From Filimonas effusa (GTDB lineage Bacteria > Bacteroidota > Bacteroidia > Chitinophagales > Chitinophagaceae): a stretch of 64,000 bases of DNA. The translations under genes were made by a program, and so were the position numbers. The notes under the pieces were generated by a model. That model worked only from the letters and a program-made list of their open reading frames with translations, was not told the origin of the DNA and searched no databases. Below, one piece after another: positions 46,401 to 53,607 of this stretch. The stretch lies in assembly GCF_004118675.1 (NCBI RefSeq), contig NZ_SDHZ01000002.1:62001-126000 (forward strand), given 5' to 3'. How positions within the stretch are numbered: position 1 is the first letter of the stretch; each line of letters opens with the position of its first letter.

Positions 46401-47920
46401 TCTTCGTAACCGGGCGTGCCACCGACGATAGAGATGCCATATACGCCGCCATTGATGCTGTTCGATTCCAGCACGTTGCCATCGCAATAGGAGCCATAGG
46501 CAGTTGGGCCTGAGCCGCCGCTGATGACGATACCGTTATAGAAGGAACTGGTAGTGGCGCTGTTGACGTCGATGATACAATTCTTCACGGTATTGGAGTC
46601 GGCATTGTTCATTAGATGGACGCCGTAGCCATATTGGGAAGAAGTGGTGCCGAGTGCGGTTATGCGAAGATTATTGAAGATGACGTGCGAGGTACCGTTC
46701 ATTTTGATCACCGCTCTTTCATTGGTATTGGAGCTGAGATAGTTGATGGTTGCGCCGTTACCGTTAAAGGTGATGGTATTGGTGGTGGATGTACCATAAA
46801 CCTTATTCATCACCAGTTGTTCGTTGTATGGCGTGCCTGTATTCACCACGTTAAACACAACGGGGCCGCCGATGCCGCATTTGATATAGTTATAAGCGTC
46901 TGTAAACGTTTTAAACTGCCCGGCTCCGGGTGTAGTGAGACTATTATCGATGGTAAAGGTTCCTGATACGCCGGGCGTTTTAGACACCAGTACGCTGGAT
47001 GAGGGTGCAGACTGGTTGCTGGCAACACAGGTTACCATCAGGCGATAGTACGTATTGCTTATAAGCGAAGTAGTGAGCGTGTCTTTGGCAGCGCCGGCGA
47101 TGTTCTGCCAGGTATTACCGTCGGCGGACGACTGCCATTGATAAGCCAGTCCCATAGCTTCTGTACCTGTGCGTGACAGGAAGAACGGTTCTTCGGGGCA
47201 GGCGATGGTTTTAGTGGAATTGGCCGTACCTGCCGACGGGGCTCCGCTACAATCAGGAGGCGCTACCTGCCAGGTAAAAGTAAGGTTGGGGCGTGTAGTT
47301 GCGGTACCCAGCTCTGTGGTAGTTGTAGTGGTACAGAAGCTGGTGATATCGTTGGCGCCGTAGGTGTGGGAAGCGTTAAAGGGAAGCCCGGTAGTCCAGG
47401 CCACTGTTGGGTTAAAAGTTTCAAGCTGCAGAAACCGGCTGCCGCCGTTCACGCAAATTTCGATAAGGATATTGCTGGTACCATTCCAGAAAAATTTATC
47501 GCTAAAAGTAAAAGTATTGATTCCGGCAACGGGTGATAGTGCAGCGTTGGTATAGAACTGGGCCGGAGTAGGCTCCCAGGCTGTACCAAGAGTAGCTTTT
47601 GCCGTGGCGCCCATTTTAATCGAATACTGTTGTAATATGCCGCAGTTGTTAAGCGCCAGCACATTCACCTTCAATCCGGTGATGTAGCCGCGTGTAAGAC
47701 CTGCGGCCTGCAATTCGGATGCAAGGAAAAGATACTGCGAGCGGCTTCCTTCTTTGTTGCCTGGTAAAGGGGAAGGGAAGCTGGTAGCGGTATTGCCGGT
47801 AGTTCCGGAGCCAACTGTAAAGTCGGTTTGTGCTTTGAGTTGCCGGAATGGGAGGACCGTGGTTACCAGTAATAAAATAAAGGATACACAAAAAAATTGG
47901 TTGATTTTTTGCTTCATCAT
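40481..47920 (-). CDS. Giant modular surface protein: two beta-helices, IgGFc-binding-like, PKD, FN3, type B T9SS domain
   Basis: About 2480 residues, started at the ATG at 47920 (MMKQKINQFFCVSFILLLV, signal ending LKAQ); an upstream in-frame ATG at 48010 would add thirty non-signal residues. Order: jelly-roll-like domain (about 35-230), Ig-like segment, right-handed beta-helix repeats (about 380-680; INGGVYGISIVGG, TYGIYLTNTALTTIDGN), Ig-like segment, second beta-helix (about 950-1310; KIRNNTVMARNGL), IgGFc-binding-like domain (about 1550-2010; TRFWAPYGLTRDQYQGNG, LLMPAGTYGKAYTTL), PKD (about 2170; WSWNFGDNTT), FN3 (about 2320-2385) and the gliding-motility/type B C-terminal domain (IFIPNSFTPNGDAVNDVF). 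The beta-helices suggest polysaccharide binding or cleavage, but no catalytic residues are identifiable. First gene of the cluster, divergent from the NarL-type regulators. Confidence 0.88.
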   Translation of the reverse strand: MMKQKINQFFCVSFILLLVTTVLPFRQLKAQTDFTVGSGTTGNTATSFPSPLPGNKEGSRSQYLFLASELQAAGLTRGYITGLKVNVLALNNCGILQQYSIKMGATAKATLGTAWEPTPAQFYTNAALSPVAGINTFTFSDKFFWNGTSNILIEICVNGGSRFLQLETFNPTVAWTTGLPFNASHTYGANDITSFCTTTTTTELGTATTRPNLTFTWQVAPPDCSGAPSAGTANSTKTIACPEEPFFLSRTGTEAMGLAYQWQSSADGNTWQNIAGAAKDTLTTSLISNTYYRLMVTCVASNQSAPSSSVLVSKTPGVSGTFTIDNSLTTPGAGQFKTFTDAYNYIKCGIGGPVVFNVVNTGTPYNEQLVMNKVYGTSTTNTITFNGNGATINYLSSNTNERAVIKMNGTSHVIFNNLRITALGTTSSQYGYGVHLMNNADSNTVKNCIIDVNSATTSSFYNGIVISGGSGPTAYGSYCDGNVLESNSINGGVYGISIVGGTPGYEDYPVSNNKIINNTIKNFYTYGIYLTNTALTTIDGNDLSRPDRTATPSAVYGIYLSQANMASAITRNRIHAFFDGHLENAAIVFYGIGHSNADSEAGFEHLVANNIIYDIKGLGTIYALYNMGSNMVNYYHNTISLDDRASTALTPAYGFYTSSNVGSVNVIDNIFFITRGGAGLKYAVYFADNDYSLFTLNYNNFFFDANPTVLYGYSKGVEYATLADWRTGTGFDAASLMVDPAFKDAASGNFTPTSAAFDGKGKALAEVTVDYYKTARNTTTPDIGAVEFSLPSCNTSFLPGQSFANVGTTACVSKEVLLNLKNNDVGLGMTYQWQSATDLSGTWTNISDPLVAPPLRFTTTNNTLYYRAAVSCNGGTPAYSDPVKITIGGLFPGGTYTIDKTQPTDPAGTRNFSSFADVEKAISCGITSAVVFNVKAGTYSEQVRFAAIPNSSETNSITFRSETGNAADAIVTFNAQSVPLNYTLRLDSASHFRFLNMTIASENATYGRTFDILNLASDIRIEGCIIKAALPSATAYATYGADQTTVAGIHAATGFKGNALVIKNNKFQRGAKGIYIVGTASRPSEKDSIVNNSFDSCYHHTIYVQHTKGIKIQNNTVPVKTAYKAASFNQGVYAIYTNNCDGDFELSGNNISLQDNTGYIYGIYMTGNDGTATARGKIRNNTVMARNGLTSLVTGLYNESATYLDIINNEISVHSTIAGTSNSVYATGIYTGNAAFTNYYNNSILNTSPAAGIYNTAFWVNHQYANSGSFTNVFNNIFANTGGGPAVFYNYTAEHINSDYNLLYTSGALLVKQGPTNGAFEKNFANLPAWQAQYGTEMNSIVYQPAYTSNTDLRPAAANDGSWALQGRGMQLEGNASDKLGNTRSVTLTGGVPDLGAYEFFPSVAPPALTAIPAAPAAGTRQVFMMGTDTVTAITWGASVPAAITLKRYSGVLPAGLAASEKSLYYYVDAATTGAGSYNYSVEQFFIDPWLYTLPIKSQIKLGRTNAAAVWTAGVNSIIDSLGNKISEADLAFAGKFTGMTDGKEPVRPVVTTPSDSSTRGTRFWAPYGLTRDQYQGNGQNFRFILAADETTQVTVSVNGTNYKKSYTVPAGKILTTDAIPKSGAYDARLRGEGLFSRGVLIESDKPIAATAFMELEANYSLLMPAGTYGKAYTTLGARQFSGYGNMTMGKAWVNVVADRDSTIVEITPSNNTEGGRQAGVPFRVTLQRGQVYQLIGAYIRSYTQAETGGTYNELTYASYELTGTKIVSVPNESGNCQPIAVFSGSSGTGIRCEPILHGADQSLYQQAYPSQAWGTRYLTTPLASKNSQNEFLFNIFRVMVKDPATVVKRNGVVMTGIKGNYYEFSTREPQYIEADKPVMVGQFTTYFTACGNDEYSNPGSNEGMHYLTPLGYGVKDILSYVRKSSSTYETIINYVTAVVPEAAFASLKIEGVHSFDTSYTHPQLAGYKVAMKRYNNVDSVIRITCDQPFTALVHAPHNVQGFVYNAGFQVPPVDFTNESYRNTYSQLPEANTYTCVNAPFKPKVYLPVMASSLTWKLSAATGITPSGDVVVNTPVPVDTIVSDNRIFYGYLLANEIRFTQAGNFIIPVQAVYSEDAATCSKLVEGSITINVIAAPVVDYTTNYTGCINFTGNFEGNGTAGNGAVLNRWSWNFGDNTTASDKTTSKKWNTAGNYTVTLTAIANDGCIGNVGKQFTVKELPVLEVVNNNIGTCPGSAVTFQIKNPASDVVYTWYDRVTGGTLLATGTSYTVTNPTAATQYYASANRGGCDIAARVPAGLYIIPNVAAPAVTVDTAGVRMVRFKWNAVANATGYQVSADNGATWTTPSSGANGTTHTISGLQPSQTVTLLVRGLGGCELLTSPVATATTYTDNIFIPNSFTPNGDAVNDVFRIYGNEIRSLRLMIFNQWGQKVFETSNKEEGWDGRKNGALQPSGVYIYVCQMTMLSGEEMTKKGSINLVR

Positions 47921-48040
47921 TGCAGTTAGTATTTGAACGTGGTAGCGGGCGAAATAATTCCTGGGAACAGCTCCTGCCCTTCGTGTAAAAATAGTCTTAC
48001 TGTATTTCAAAAGTTATAGGCACAAACACGCAAAATCCAC

Positions 48041-48137
48041 TGAGTAGAAACCCCTATACGGATAAAATTTATAATCCAATAGTCGTTGATCTTCATGTTA
48101 TTTCTTTGAGTAGAAACACTCAAATCAGTTAACTTTG
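48041..48137 (+). promoter_or_regulatory. Divergent regulatory region: 11-bp direct repeat, inverted repeat and -7 element
   Basis: TGAGTAGAAAC occurs at 48041-48051 and 48107-48117, 66 bp apart. The second copy is part of a perfect inverted repeat TTTGAGT-AGAAAC-ACTCAAA (48105-48124). TTTG (48105-48108) and TAACTTTG (48130-48137) are 21 bp apart and form a good Bacteroidota promoter reading toward the kinase gene at 48188, so the inverted repeat sits between -33 and -7. The first copy lies about 120 bp before the giant adhesin gene on the other side. This is what an autoregulated divergent switch would look like. Confidence 0.5.
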
Positions 48138-48187
48138 AGAAACTACTGTTTAATATCTTACTACATTTCTCACCTCAAATATCCATT

Positions 48188-50179
48188 ATGCCGGTCTGCC
48201 GATTTGTGTACCTGCTATTGTTCTGGCTTTCAGTGCAGTTATGTGCTGCGCCTGTTTATGCCCAGGAAAGGGCAGCCAGTACCGATACAGCCGGGATACT
48301 GCGGATGCTGGCGACAGCGGATTCGGTTTCACATGCGAATCCACCGGAGGGTTATGCATTATACGCCGAAGCGTTAAAGAAGAGCTGGGAAGCTCATTTT
48401 TACAAGGGTGTTGTTATGGCGCTAACCAAAACAGGCACCTGGTTCTTCGGCAACGACATAGGTATCGCTATTCGTTATGGCACAGAGGCATTGCGTGTGT
48501 ATGACGAAAAACGGCTCAACGATATCAAGGTAAAGGCTCCTCTTTATCTTTTACTGGCTGAGGCTTACGATGAAAAAGGCAGGCAGGATTCCTCAGCCTA
48601 TTTCTATTACCTCCTGAACGATGATCTGGATCGGCTACCCCAGGTGAGTCCTGCGTTTGCCACCAATCTTTACATTAAGCTTACGGTGTTCTGGCTGCAT
48701 ATGAATTATGATACGGCATCGATACGGTATACAGCAGGGCAGTATGTGAACCAGGCATTGAAGGCTGCTGCGAACCAGCCAGAAACCAGTGCGGCGCGGC
48801 TAAACACTTTTTTCCTGCAGGGACTTTATTTTCATGCCATCCGGCAATATGATTCTTCACGCTATTATTTTCTTCTTTATTTAAAGAAAGCACCGGGAAT
48901 GAATATGGCGCGCCGCATATCCACCTTGCTGAATATTGCGGATACCTACCTGCTCGAGCATCAGCCGGAGAAAGCACTGGTTTATACCAACCAGGTAATA
49001 GCCCTGAGGCAGAACAGCGACTACGAGGTATCGTTATCCTATTACCTGAATGAAGCTGATTTCATGAAAGCCGTTGCTATGTTTCAGCAGGGCAAGTATG
49101 CACAAACGATTCCCATGTTACAGCAATATCTTTCTTATTCCACAGGCAAGGGTAAGCTGCTCCGCTTTGATATGATGGAGGCGCACCGCATGCTGGCAGA
49201 ATCGTATGAGCACCTGGGCATGTACGACAAAGCGCTGGAGGAGAACAAAATACATATCCGGCAACAGGATAGCCTGAATCAGAAAGACAAGCTGGATATG
49301 ATCAACCGGCTGGAGATGCGTTACCGGATAGCGCAGAAGGATAAGGAACTTGCCTTACAACAACTTACAATCACGGAAGCGGGTAATAACGTGCGGCGTA
49401 AGAATTTCTGGATAGGCATTATATCGATATTGGCGGGCGGGCTTGCCATCATTTTTGTTTTATGGCAAAGAAGCAGCCGGCATAAGCAAAAATTACAGGC
49501 CGAAAAAATAAACAGTATACAAAAAGAAATGGAGATCACGCGGTTGAACGCTACGATCTCGGGTGAGGAGAAAGAGCGGAAACGACTGGCGCAGGAGCTG
49601 CATGATGGTGTGGGCGGCATGCTTGCTGCGGCGAGGATAACACTGGAGCTGGCAACGCACAAACTGCCGCCAGTGCTGGTTCCCGACTTTAGTGAAGGCA
49701 TTAAGATATTGGAAGAGGCTGCTATTGAATTGCGCAAAACCGCGCACAATATGTTACCCGATGTATTAGAGACAAAAGGGCTTGTGCAGGCAGTAAAATC
49801 GTTCTGTTATAAAGTAGGTCACAATCATGCTACCGAACTTTTTTTTCAGTGTTATGGTACAGAAAGGCGATTCAACATTATTTTTGAGCTGGCTATATAC
49901 CGGGTTGTACAGGAATTAGTGCATAATATTTTAAAGCATGCACACGCCAGCAAGGCTATTATTCAAATGGAATTTACGGAAACGGGTATTTCTATTACGA
50001 TAGAAGATGATGGTGTAGGAATGCCCGAAAATGTGAAACAAGCTTCGGAAGGTATTGGCCTCGCTAACATATATGAACGGGTTCGCACTGCCGGTGGTAG
50101 TATAGATATTGAAAGCAGTCCCGATAACGGCACCAGTATTTACCTGGAATTCGAGATCCAGGCAGAAAACCAAAACTAA
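48188..50179 (+). CDS. TPR-containing membrane sensor histidine kinase (NarX-like core)
   Basis: A 663-residue sensor. Signal peptide (to about 26, APVYAQ), periplasmic TPR-like helical repeats (about 30-390; KALEENKIHIRQQDSLNQKD), one membrane span (about 406-428; WIGIISILAGGLAIIFVLW), a short coiled-coil, HisKA_3 with His472 (RLAQELHDGVGGML), and an HATPase with VVQELVHNILKHA, EDDGVGMPEN and GIGLANIYERV. The core type pairs with NarL/FixJ regulators, and exactly such a gene follows with a 1-bp TAATG overlap. It is divergent from the adhesin cluster and probably controls it or reports on envelope state; the ligand is unknown. Confidence 0.93.
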   Translation: MPVCRFVYLLLFWLSVQLCAAPVYAQERAASTDTAGILRMLATADSVSHANPPEGYALYAEALKKSWEAHFYKGVVMALTKTGTWFFGNDIGIAIRYGTEALRVYDEKRLNDIKVKAPLYLLLAEAYDEKGRQDSSAYFYYLLNDDLDRLPQVSPAFATNLYIKLTVFWLHMNYDTASIRYTAGQYVNQALKAAANQPETSAARLNTFFLQGLYFHAIRQYDSSRYYFLLYLKKAPGMNMARRISTLLNIADTYLLEHQPEKALVYTNQVIALRQNSDYEVSLSYYLNEADFMKAVAMFQQGKYAQTIPMLQQYLSYSTGKGKLLRFDMMEAHRMLAESYEHLGMYDKALEENKIHIRQQDSLNQKDKLDMINRLEMRYRIAQKDKELALQQLTITEAGNNVRRKNFWIGIISILAGGLAIIFVLWQRSSRHKQKLQAEKINSIQKEMEITRLNATISGEEKERKRLAQELHDGVGGMLAAARITLELATHKLPPVLVPDFSEGIKILEEAAIELRKTAHNMLPDVLETKGLVQAVKSFCYKVGHNHATELFFQCYGTERRFNIIFELAIYRVVQELVHNILKHAHASKAIIQMEFTETGISITIEDDGVGMPENVKQASEGIGLANIYERVRTAGGSIDIESSPDNGTSIYLEFEIQAENQN

Positions 50180-50796
50180 TGATCAACGTAGCAATCACTG
50201 ATGACCAGGCCATCATTCGTTATGGAGTGGGACGGATACTTGAAGAAGATCCGGGGCTTAGCCTTACCGGTATTTACAATGGAGGGGAGAGCCTGCTTGC
50301 CGGCTTACGCAATGAGCAGCCTGATGTATTATTGCTGGATATACAAATGCCCGGGCAAAACGGCGTAGAGCTGGCGGGCATCATCACTCAACGTTATCCT
50401 GCGATACGGATCATAGCCCTTACCAATATTGATTCTCCCGAACAGGCAAGGGATATGATACAACAGGGTTGTCTTGGATATTTACTAAAGGATACCGAGC
50501 CCCGTGTATTGATTGAAGCCATCAAGACGGTATATCGCGGAGAGCAATTCATTTATGAAGATCTGAAGAAACAGTTGCTGAACCTGATGCTTCAAACGCC
50601 AAGTAATATTATCACGCGCCGTGAAAGAGAGATCCTTCGTTTTGTAGCGGAGGGGTATACCAACCAGGCAATCGCCAATGAGTTGTTTCTTAGTTTGCGC
50701 ACTGTAGAAAACCATCGCACACGGTTATTACAGAAACTAGGTGTGAAGAATACGGCATTGCTGGTAAAGGTTGCGCTGGAGAAGAAGCTGATATAA
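50179..50796 (+). CDS. NarL/FixJ-family response regulator
   Basis: Partner of the kinase just upstream (shared TAATG). 205 residues: receiver (about 1-120) with Asp54 (VLLLDIQMPGQNG), acidic pair (ITDDQ), Thr-like switch region and YLLKDTEP holding the Lys; then a LuxR-type helix-turn-helix (about 139-205; ITRREREILRFVAEGYTNQA, SLRTVENHRTRLLQKLGVKN). Both domains are intact, in contrast to the dead paralogue at 8390-8765. A bidirectional terminator follows. Confidence 0.95.
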   Translation: MINVAITDDQAIIRYGVGRILEEDPGLSLTGIYNGGESLLAGLRNEQPDVLLLDIQMPGQNGVELAGIITQRYPAIRIIALTNIDSPEQARDMIQQGCLGYLLKDTEPRVLIEAIKTVYRGEQFIYEDLKKQLLNLMLQTPSNIITRREREILRFVAEGYTNQAIANELFLSLRTVENHRTRLLQKLGVKNTALLVKVALEKKLI

Positions 50797-50849
50797 GATG
50801 CCGCTGTTCCTGGCTGATACAAGAGGCTGCAAAGCTACTCCGATATAAG

Positions 50850-50901
50850 AAAACCGTTCCGGTTGATCAATGCTTTTGATGCCTGATGCCGGAACGGTTT
50901 T
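50850..50901. terminator. Bidirectional terminator between convergent genes
   Basis: AAAACCGTTCCGG (50850-50862) pairs perfectly over 13 bp with CCGGAACGGTTTT (50889-50901); the loop is 26 nt. The A and T ends supply a U tract in either direction, serving the regulator gene on the left and the kinase gene on the right. Confidence 0.75.
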
Positions 50902-50929
50902 AAGAAGCTATATAGGAGCAAGACGAAGA

Positions 50930-51565
50930 TCAGAAGAGGCCAAACAACATGCCATCTACTTTGCTGATGATCTCACCAAAGTCTTCTTCGCGTTCTACAA
51001 ATTTATTTTTGTCTACATCAATGACAAGTACAGGACCTTCTTTATAGTTATCGATCCAGCGGTTGTAGAGTTCATTCAGTTTTTTAAGATAATCGAGGCG
51101 GATATTTTCTTCATATTCCCTGCCGCGTTTTTGTATTTGTCCTACCAGCGTAGGTACCGATGCTTTGAGGTAGATCATGAGGTCTGGTGGTTGCACCATA
51201 GACTTGAGGGTCTGGAAGAATTCGTAGTAATTATCGAAGTCTCTTTTGCTCATCAATCCCATTTCGTGGAGGTTGGGCGCAAAGATGTTGGCATCTTCGT
51301 AGATGGTTCTATCCTGGATAACGGTTTCGGTTCCTCTGTGAATTTCGAGCAACTGGTTGAGGCGGCTGTTGAGGAAATAGATCTGGAGGTTAAAGCTCCA
51401 GCGTGGCATATCCTCGTAGAAGTCCATGAGGTAAGGGTTATGGTCTACGTCTTCGAACTGGGGGATCCAGCGGTAGTGTTTACTCAGGAGTTCGGTCAAT
51501 GTGGTTTTACCGGCGCCAATATTGCCGGCTACGGCCACATGTTTTGGTTTTTTGGTCTTTGCCAT
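50930..51565 (-). CDS. Deoxynucleoside kinase
   Basis: Salvage kinase of 211 residues of the dNK/dGK-dAK family, phosphorylating deoxynucleosides with ATP; which base it prefers cannot be read off. P-loop AGNIGAGKTTL (about 13-23), the acidic catalytic region FEDVDHNPYLMDFY, DRTIYEDANIF where the family has the ERS-type Arg, and the arginine-rich lid KRGREYEENIR. It lies 25 bp downstream of trpS on the same strand. Confidence 0.93.
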   Translation of the reverse strand: MAKTKKPKHVAVAGNIGAGKTTLTELLSKHYRWIPQFEDVDHNPYLMDFYEDMPRWSFNLQIYFLNSRLNQLLEIHRGTETVIQDRTIYEDANIFAPNLHEMGLMSKRDFDNYYEFFQTLKSMVQPPDLMIYLKASVPTLVGQIQKRGREYEENIRLDYLKKLNELYNRWIDNYKEGPVLVIDVDKNKFVEREEDFGEIISKVDGMLFGLF

Positions 51566-51590
51566 TGTTTTTATAAGTACGTGCGGATAG

Positions 51591-52586
51591 TTAAAAATAG
51601 TTCACTCCTGTTGCCTGGCGTACCAGTTTCAAAGTTTCGCTGGCGCTTGCCCTTGCTTTTTCGGCACCTGCTTTCATGATTTTGGCGAGCAATTCTTTGT
51701 TGGCCTGGAGGTCGGCTGCTTTTTGCCTGATAGGCGACATAAAGTTCACCATATCTTCTGCGAGTTGTTTTTTAAGATCGCCATAGCGGATGGCGCAGCC
51801 GTTGAAGGCAGTTTCGTAGTGTTGCACGACATCGGGCGTACTTACGAGGTTCATGAGGGTGAACAGGTTTTCGATATAATCCGGCTTTTGAGAATTGGGT
51901 TCGGTTGGGCCGCTATCGGTTTTTGCTTTCATGATCTTTTTACGGATGGCATCGTCTTCATCGGCGAGGTAGAGGGTAGCCATCTGGTTTTCGCTTTTGC
52001 TCATTTTGCCGTTGCCGTCGAGGCTCATGATCTTTACGAGCTGTGTGCCATAGTTGAAGGCCTGGGGAGCGGGGAACAGGTCGCCGTAACGATAATTGAA
52101 TCTTTCGGCAAATTTCCTGGCCAGTTCCACATGTTGCTCCTGGTCTTTTCCCACGGGCACTTTTACGGCCCTGTGCACAAGGATATCGGCTGCCATAAGA
52201 ACGGGATAGGTCAATAAACCTGCGTTTACGTTATCGGGGTTCTGGCGGACCTTATCTTTAAAAGTCGGCGTTTTCTCCAGTTCGCCAACATAAGCCATCA
52301 TATTAAGATAGAGATAGAGTTCTGCGATCTCTTTCACATCGCTTTGTACGTACAGGGCTACCTTTTCGGGATCAAGTCCGCACGCAATATTTTCAGCTAC
52401 TACACGCAGCACGCTGTTCTTAAGCTCTTTTGTATCGGGGTGAGTGGTAAGGCTATGCCAATCGGCCACAAAGAAATAACAGTTATACTCATCCTGCATG
52501 CGCACGTAGTTGCGCATAGCGCCAAAATAGTTGCCCAGGTGTAAGAAACCGGTCGGGCGAATACCGCTTAATACTACTTCCTTCAT
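51591..52586 (-). CDS. trpS: Tryptophan-tRNA ligase
   Basis: Class I aminoacyl-tRNA synthetase charging tRNA-Trp; 331 residues, normal for the short bacterial form. Seen: PTGFLHLGNYFGA (HIGH-type motif, ATP binding) near residue 11, the Trp pocket region YPVLMAADILVHRA and VGKDQEQHVELAR, and GNGKMSKSENQ (KMSKS loop). Start at ATG 52586 (MKEVVLSGIRPTG). The leader contains AATAGATGGCAGA, whose reverse complement recurs upstream of recG. Confidence 0.97.
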   Translation of the reverse strand: MKEVVLSGIRPTGFLHLGNYFGAMRNYVRMQDEYNCYFFVADWHSLTTHPDTKELKNSVLRVVAENIACGLDPEKVALYVQSDVKEIAELYLYLNMMAYVGELEKTPTFKDKVRQNPDNVNAGLLTYPVLMAADILVHRAVKVPVGKDQEQHVELARKFAERFNYRYGDLFPAPQAFNYGTQLVKIMSLDGNGKMSKSENQMATLYLADEDDAIRKKIMKAKTDSGPTEPNSQKPDYIENLFTLMNLVSTPDVVQHYETAFNGCAIRYGDLKKQLAEDMVNFMSPIRQKAADLQANKELLAKIMKAGAEKARASASETLKLVRQATGVNYF

Positions 52587-52771
52587 AGGGCGCGAAGATA
52601 AGAATAGATGGCAGATGATGGACGGCGGATGGCAGAAAGAGATTTTTTAGGCAGGCGCTCATAGGTGAAACGGAGGAGGCGATATAGGAAAAGAAGCAGT
52701 TCTATTAGCTTTAGGCGAGCCAGGTGCCAGAAAAAAGCCGGGTAAGCCAACTCTGTTATAATAAAAGTTTA

Positions 52772-52930
52772 TCATCTCTTGATGGAACGTTCCGGCAAAC
52801 CATGTTTTTTTATAAACTCAGTGGCCTGCTGGGTTTTTCTGACAACAAAGGGGTCATTTGCATAATCACGCATTTTTACTCTGGCAACTGCGAGACTCCT
52901 CTTTTCCATTTTCTTTCCATTAGCTACCAT
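52772..52930 (-). CDS. Small unknown protein (52 aa), partner of the DUF6934-like gene
   Basis: A 52-residue basic protein read from ATG 52930 to TGA 52772: it opens MVANGKKMEKRSLAVARVKM, continues RDYANDPFVVRKTQQATEFI and ends KKHGLPERSIKR. It begins 30 bp after the end of the DUF6934-like gene on the same strand, so the two make an operon. It is too short for domain calls and was not among longer predicted frames, but it has an ATG, protein-like composition and a helix-rich, charged sequence. Its job is unknown; see the finding on this pair. Confidence 0.6.
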   Translation of the reverse strand: MVANGKKMEKRSLAVARVKMRDYANDPFVVRKTQQATEFIKKHGLPERSIKR

Positions 52931-52960
52931 AAAAGCGTTTTTATCTTTATCAAATTTAGA

Positions 52961-53410
52961 CTATTTTCTAACCTCGAGCAAAAACGACGAATAATTGGTT
53001 CCCCTCTGCAAGTTTTCCCATCGATCGCTAATAAACCCACGTACAATAAACCATACGTTGATCTCTTTCCAAAACCGCCAAATATTCATCTGATATAACC
53101 TGGTGCGGCTTTCTGTACTTCCCTGCAGAAAAACAAAGGCTTCCGGATTCGTTTCAATAAAATCCAGCACTGTAAAGGCTACTGTTACCAATATCTTATC
53201 GCGATCTGCATTGTTTGTTACGGCTTTATCATTAATTGTTTGTGCAGCATCGTCCCAATCGCCGAAAGAAAGATTATAAGCTTCAGTTTTTATACCTCGT
53301 AAACGTATGTAAACTACAGCCTTTTTGATCCGGCCACGCGGGCCTTCGCTGTAGAATTCGTAATAGGATTTCCGGGTGTCTTTTACAAAGGCATAACTAT
53401 CAAGCAGCAT
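52961..53410 (-). CDS. DUF6934-like protein
   Basis: Unknown-function protein of 149 residues that resembles the Bacteroidota family DUF6934: YYEFYSEGPRGRIKKAVVYI near the start, YNLSFGDWDD, NNADRDKILVTVA and FLQGSTESRTRLYQMNIWRF in the middle, and a C-terminal YSSFLLEVRK. No signal peptide, membrane span or catalytic motif, so a cytoplasmic protein. It precedes the 52-residue gene by 30 bp. Family assignment is from memory of conserved blocks and not searched. Confidence 0.75.
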   Translation of the reverse strand: MLLDSYAFVKDTRKSYYEFYSEGPRGRIKKAVVYIRLRGIKTEAYNLSFGDWDDAAQTINDKAVTNNADRDKILVTVAFTVLDFIETNPEAFVFLQGSTESRTRLYQMNIWRFWKEINVWFIVRGFISDRWENLQRGTNYSSFLLEVRK

Positions 53411-53607
53411 CTCATACCATTTACACGATGTTAATTTAAGGTTTTATTTCCCAGGCCTTCGGGAGCTTTTCCGACAGATACGAAACTTTGGATAGCGGAC
53501 TGTAGCATAAGGCCTGCTTTTGTGATTTAATCAGGCTGTTTTCAAGCCGGATAGCTGTATTTAAACACGCTGCATTTCTTATTTTTAGTTATCAAAAGCT
53601 ATTGTTT

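Noticed and set aside
52587-52771. 185-bp gap between trpS and the small gene
   Set aside because: Short GATGG-like repeats only; no gene, hairpin or promoter that I can support.
53411-53607. Divergent gap between the DUF6934-like and YdeI-like genes
   Set aside because: A/T-rich, but no clear TAnnTTTG element or hairpin on either strand.
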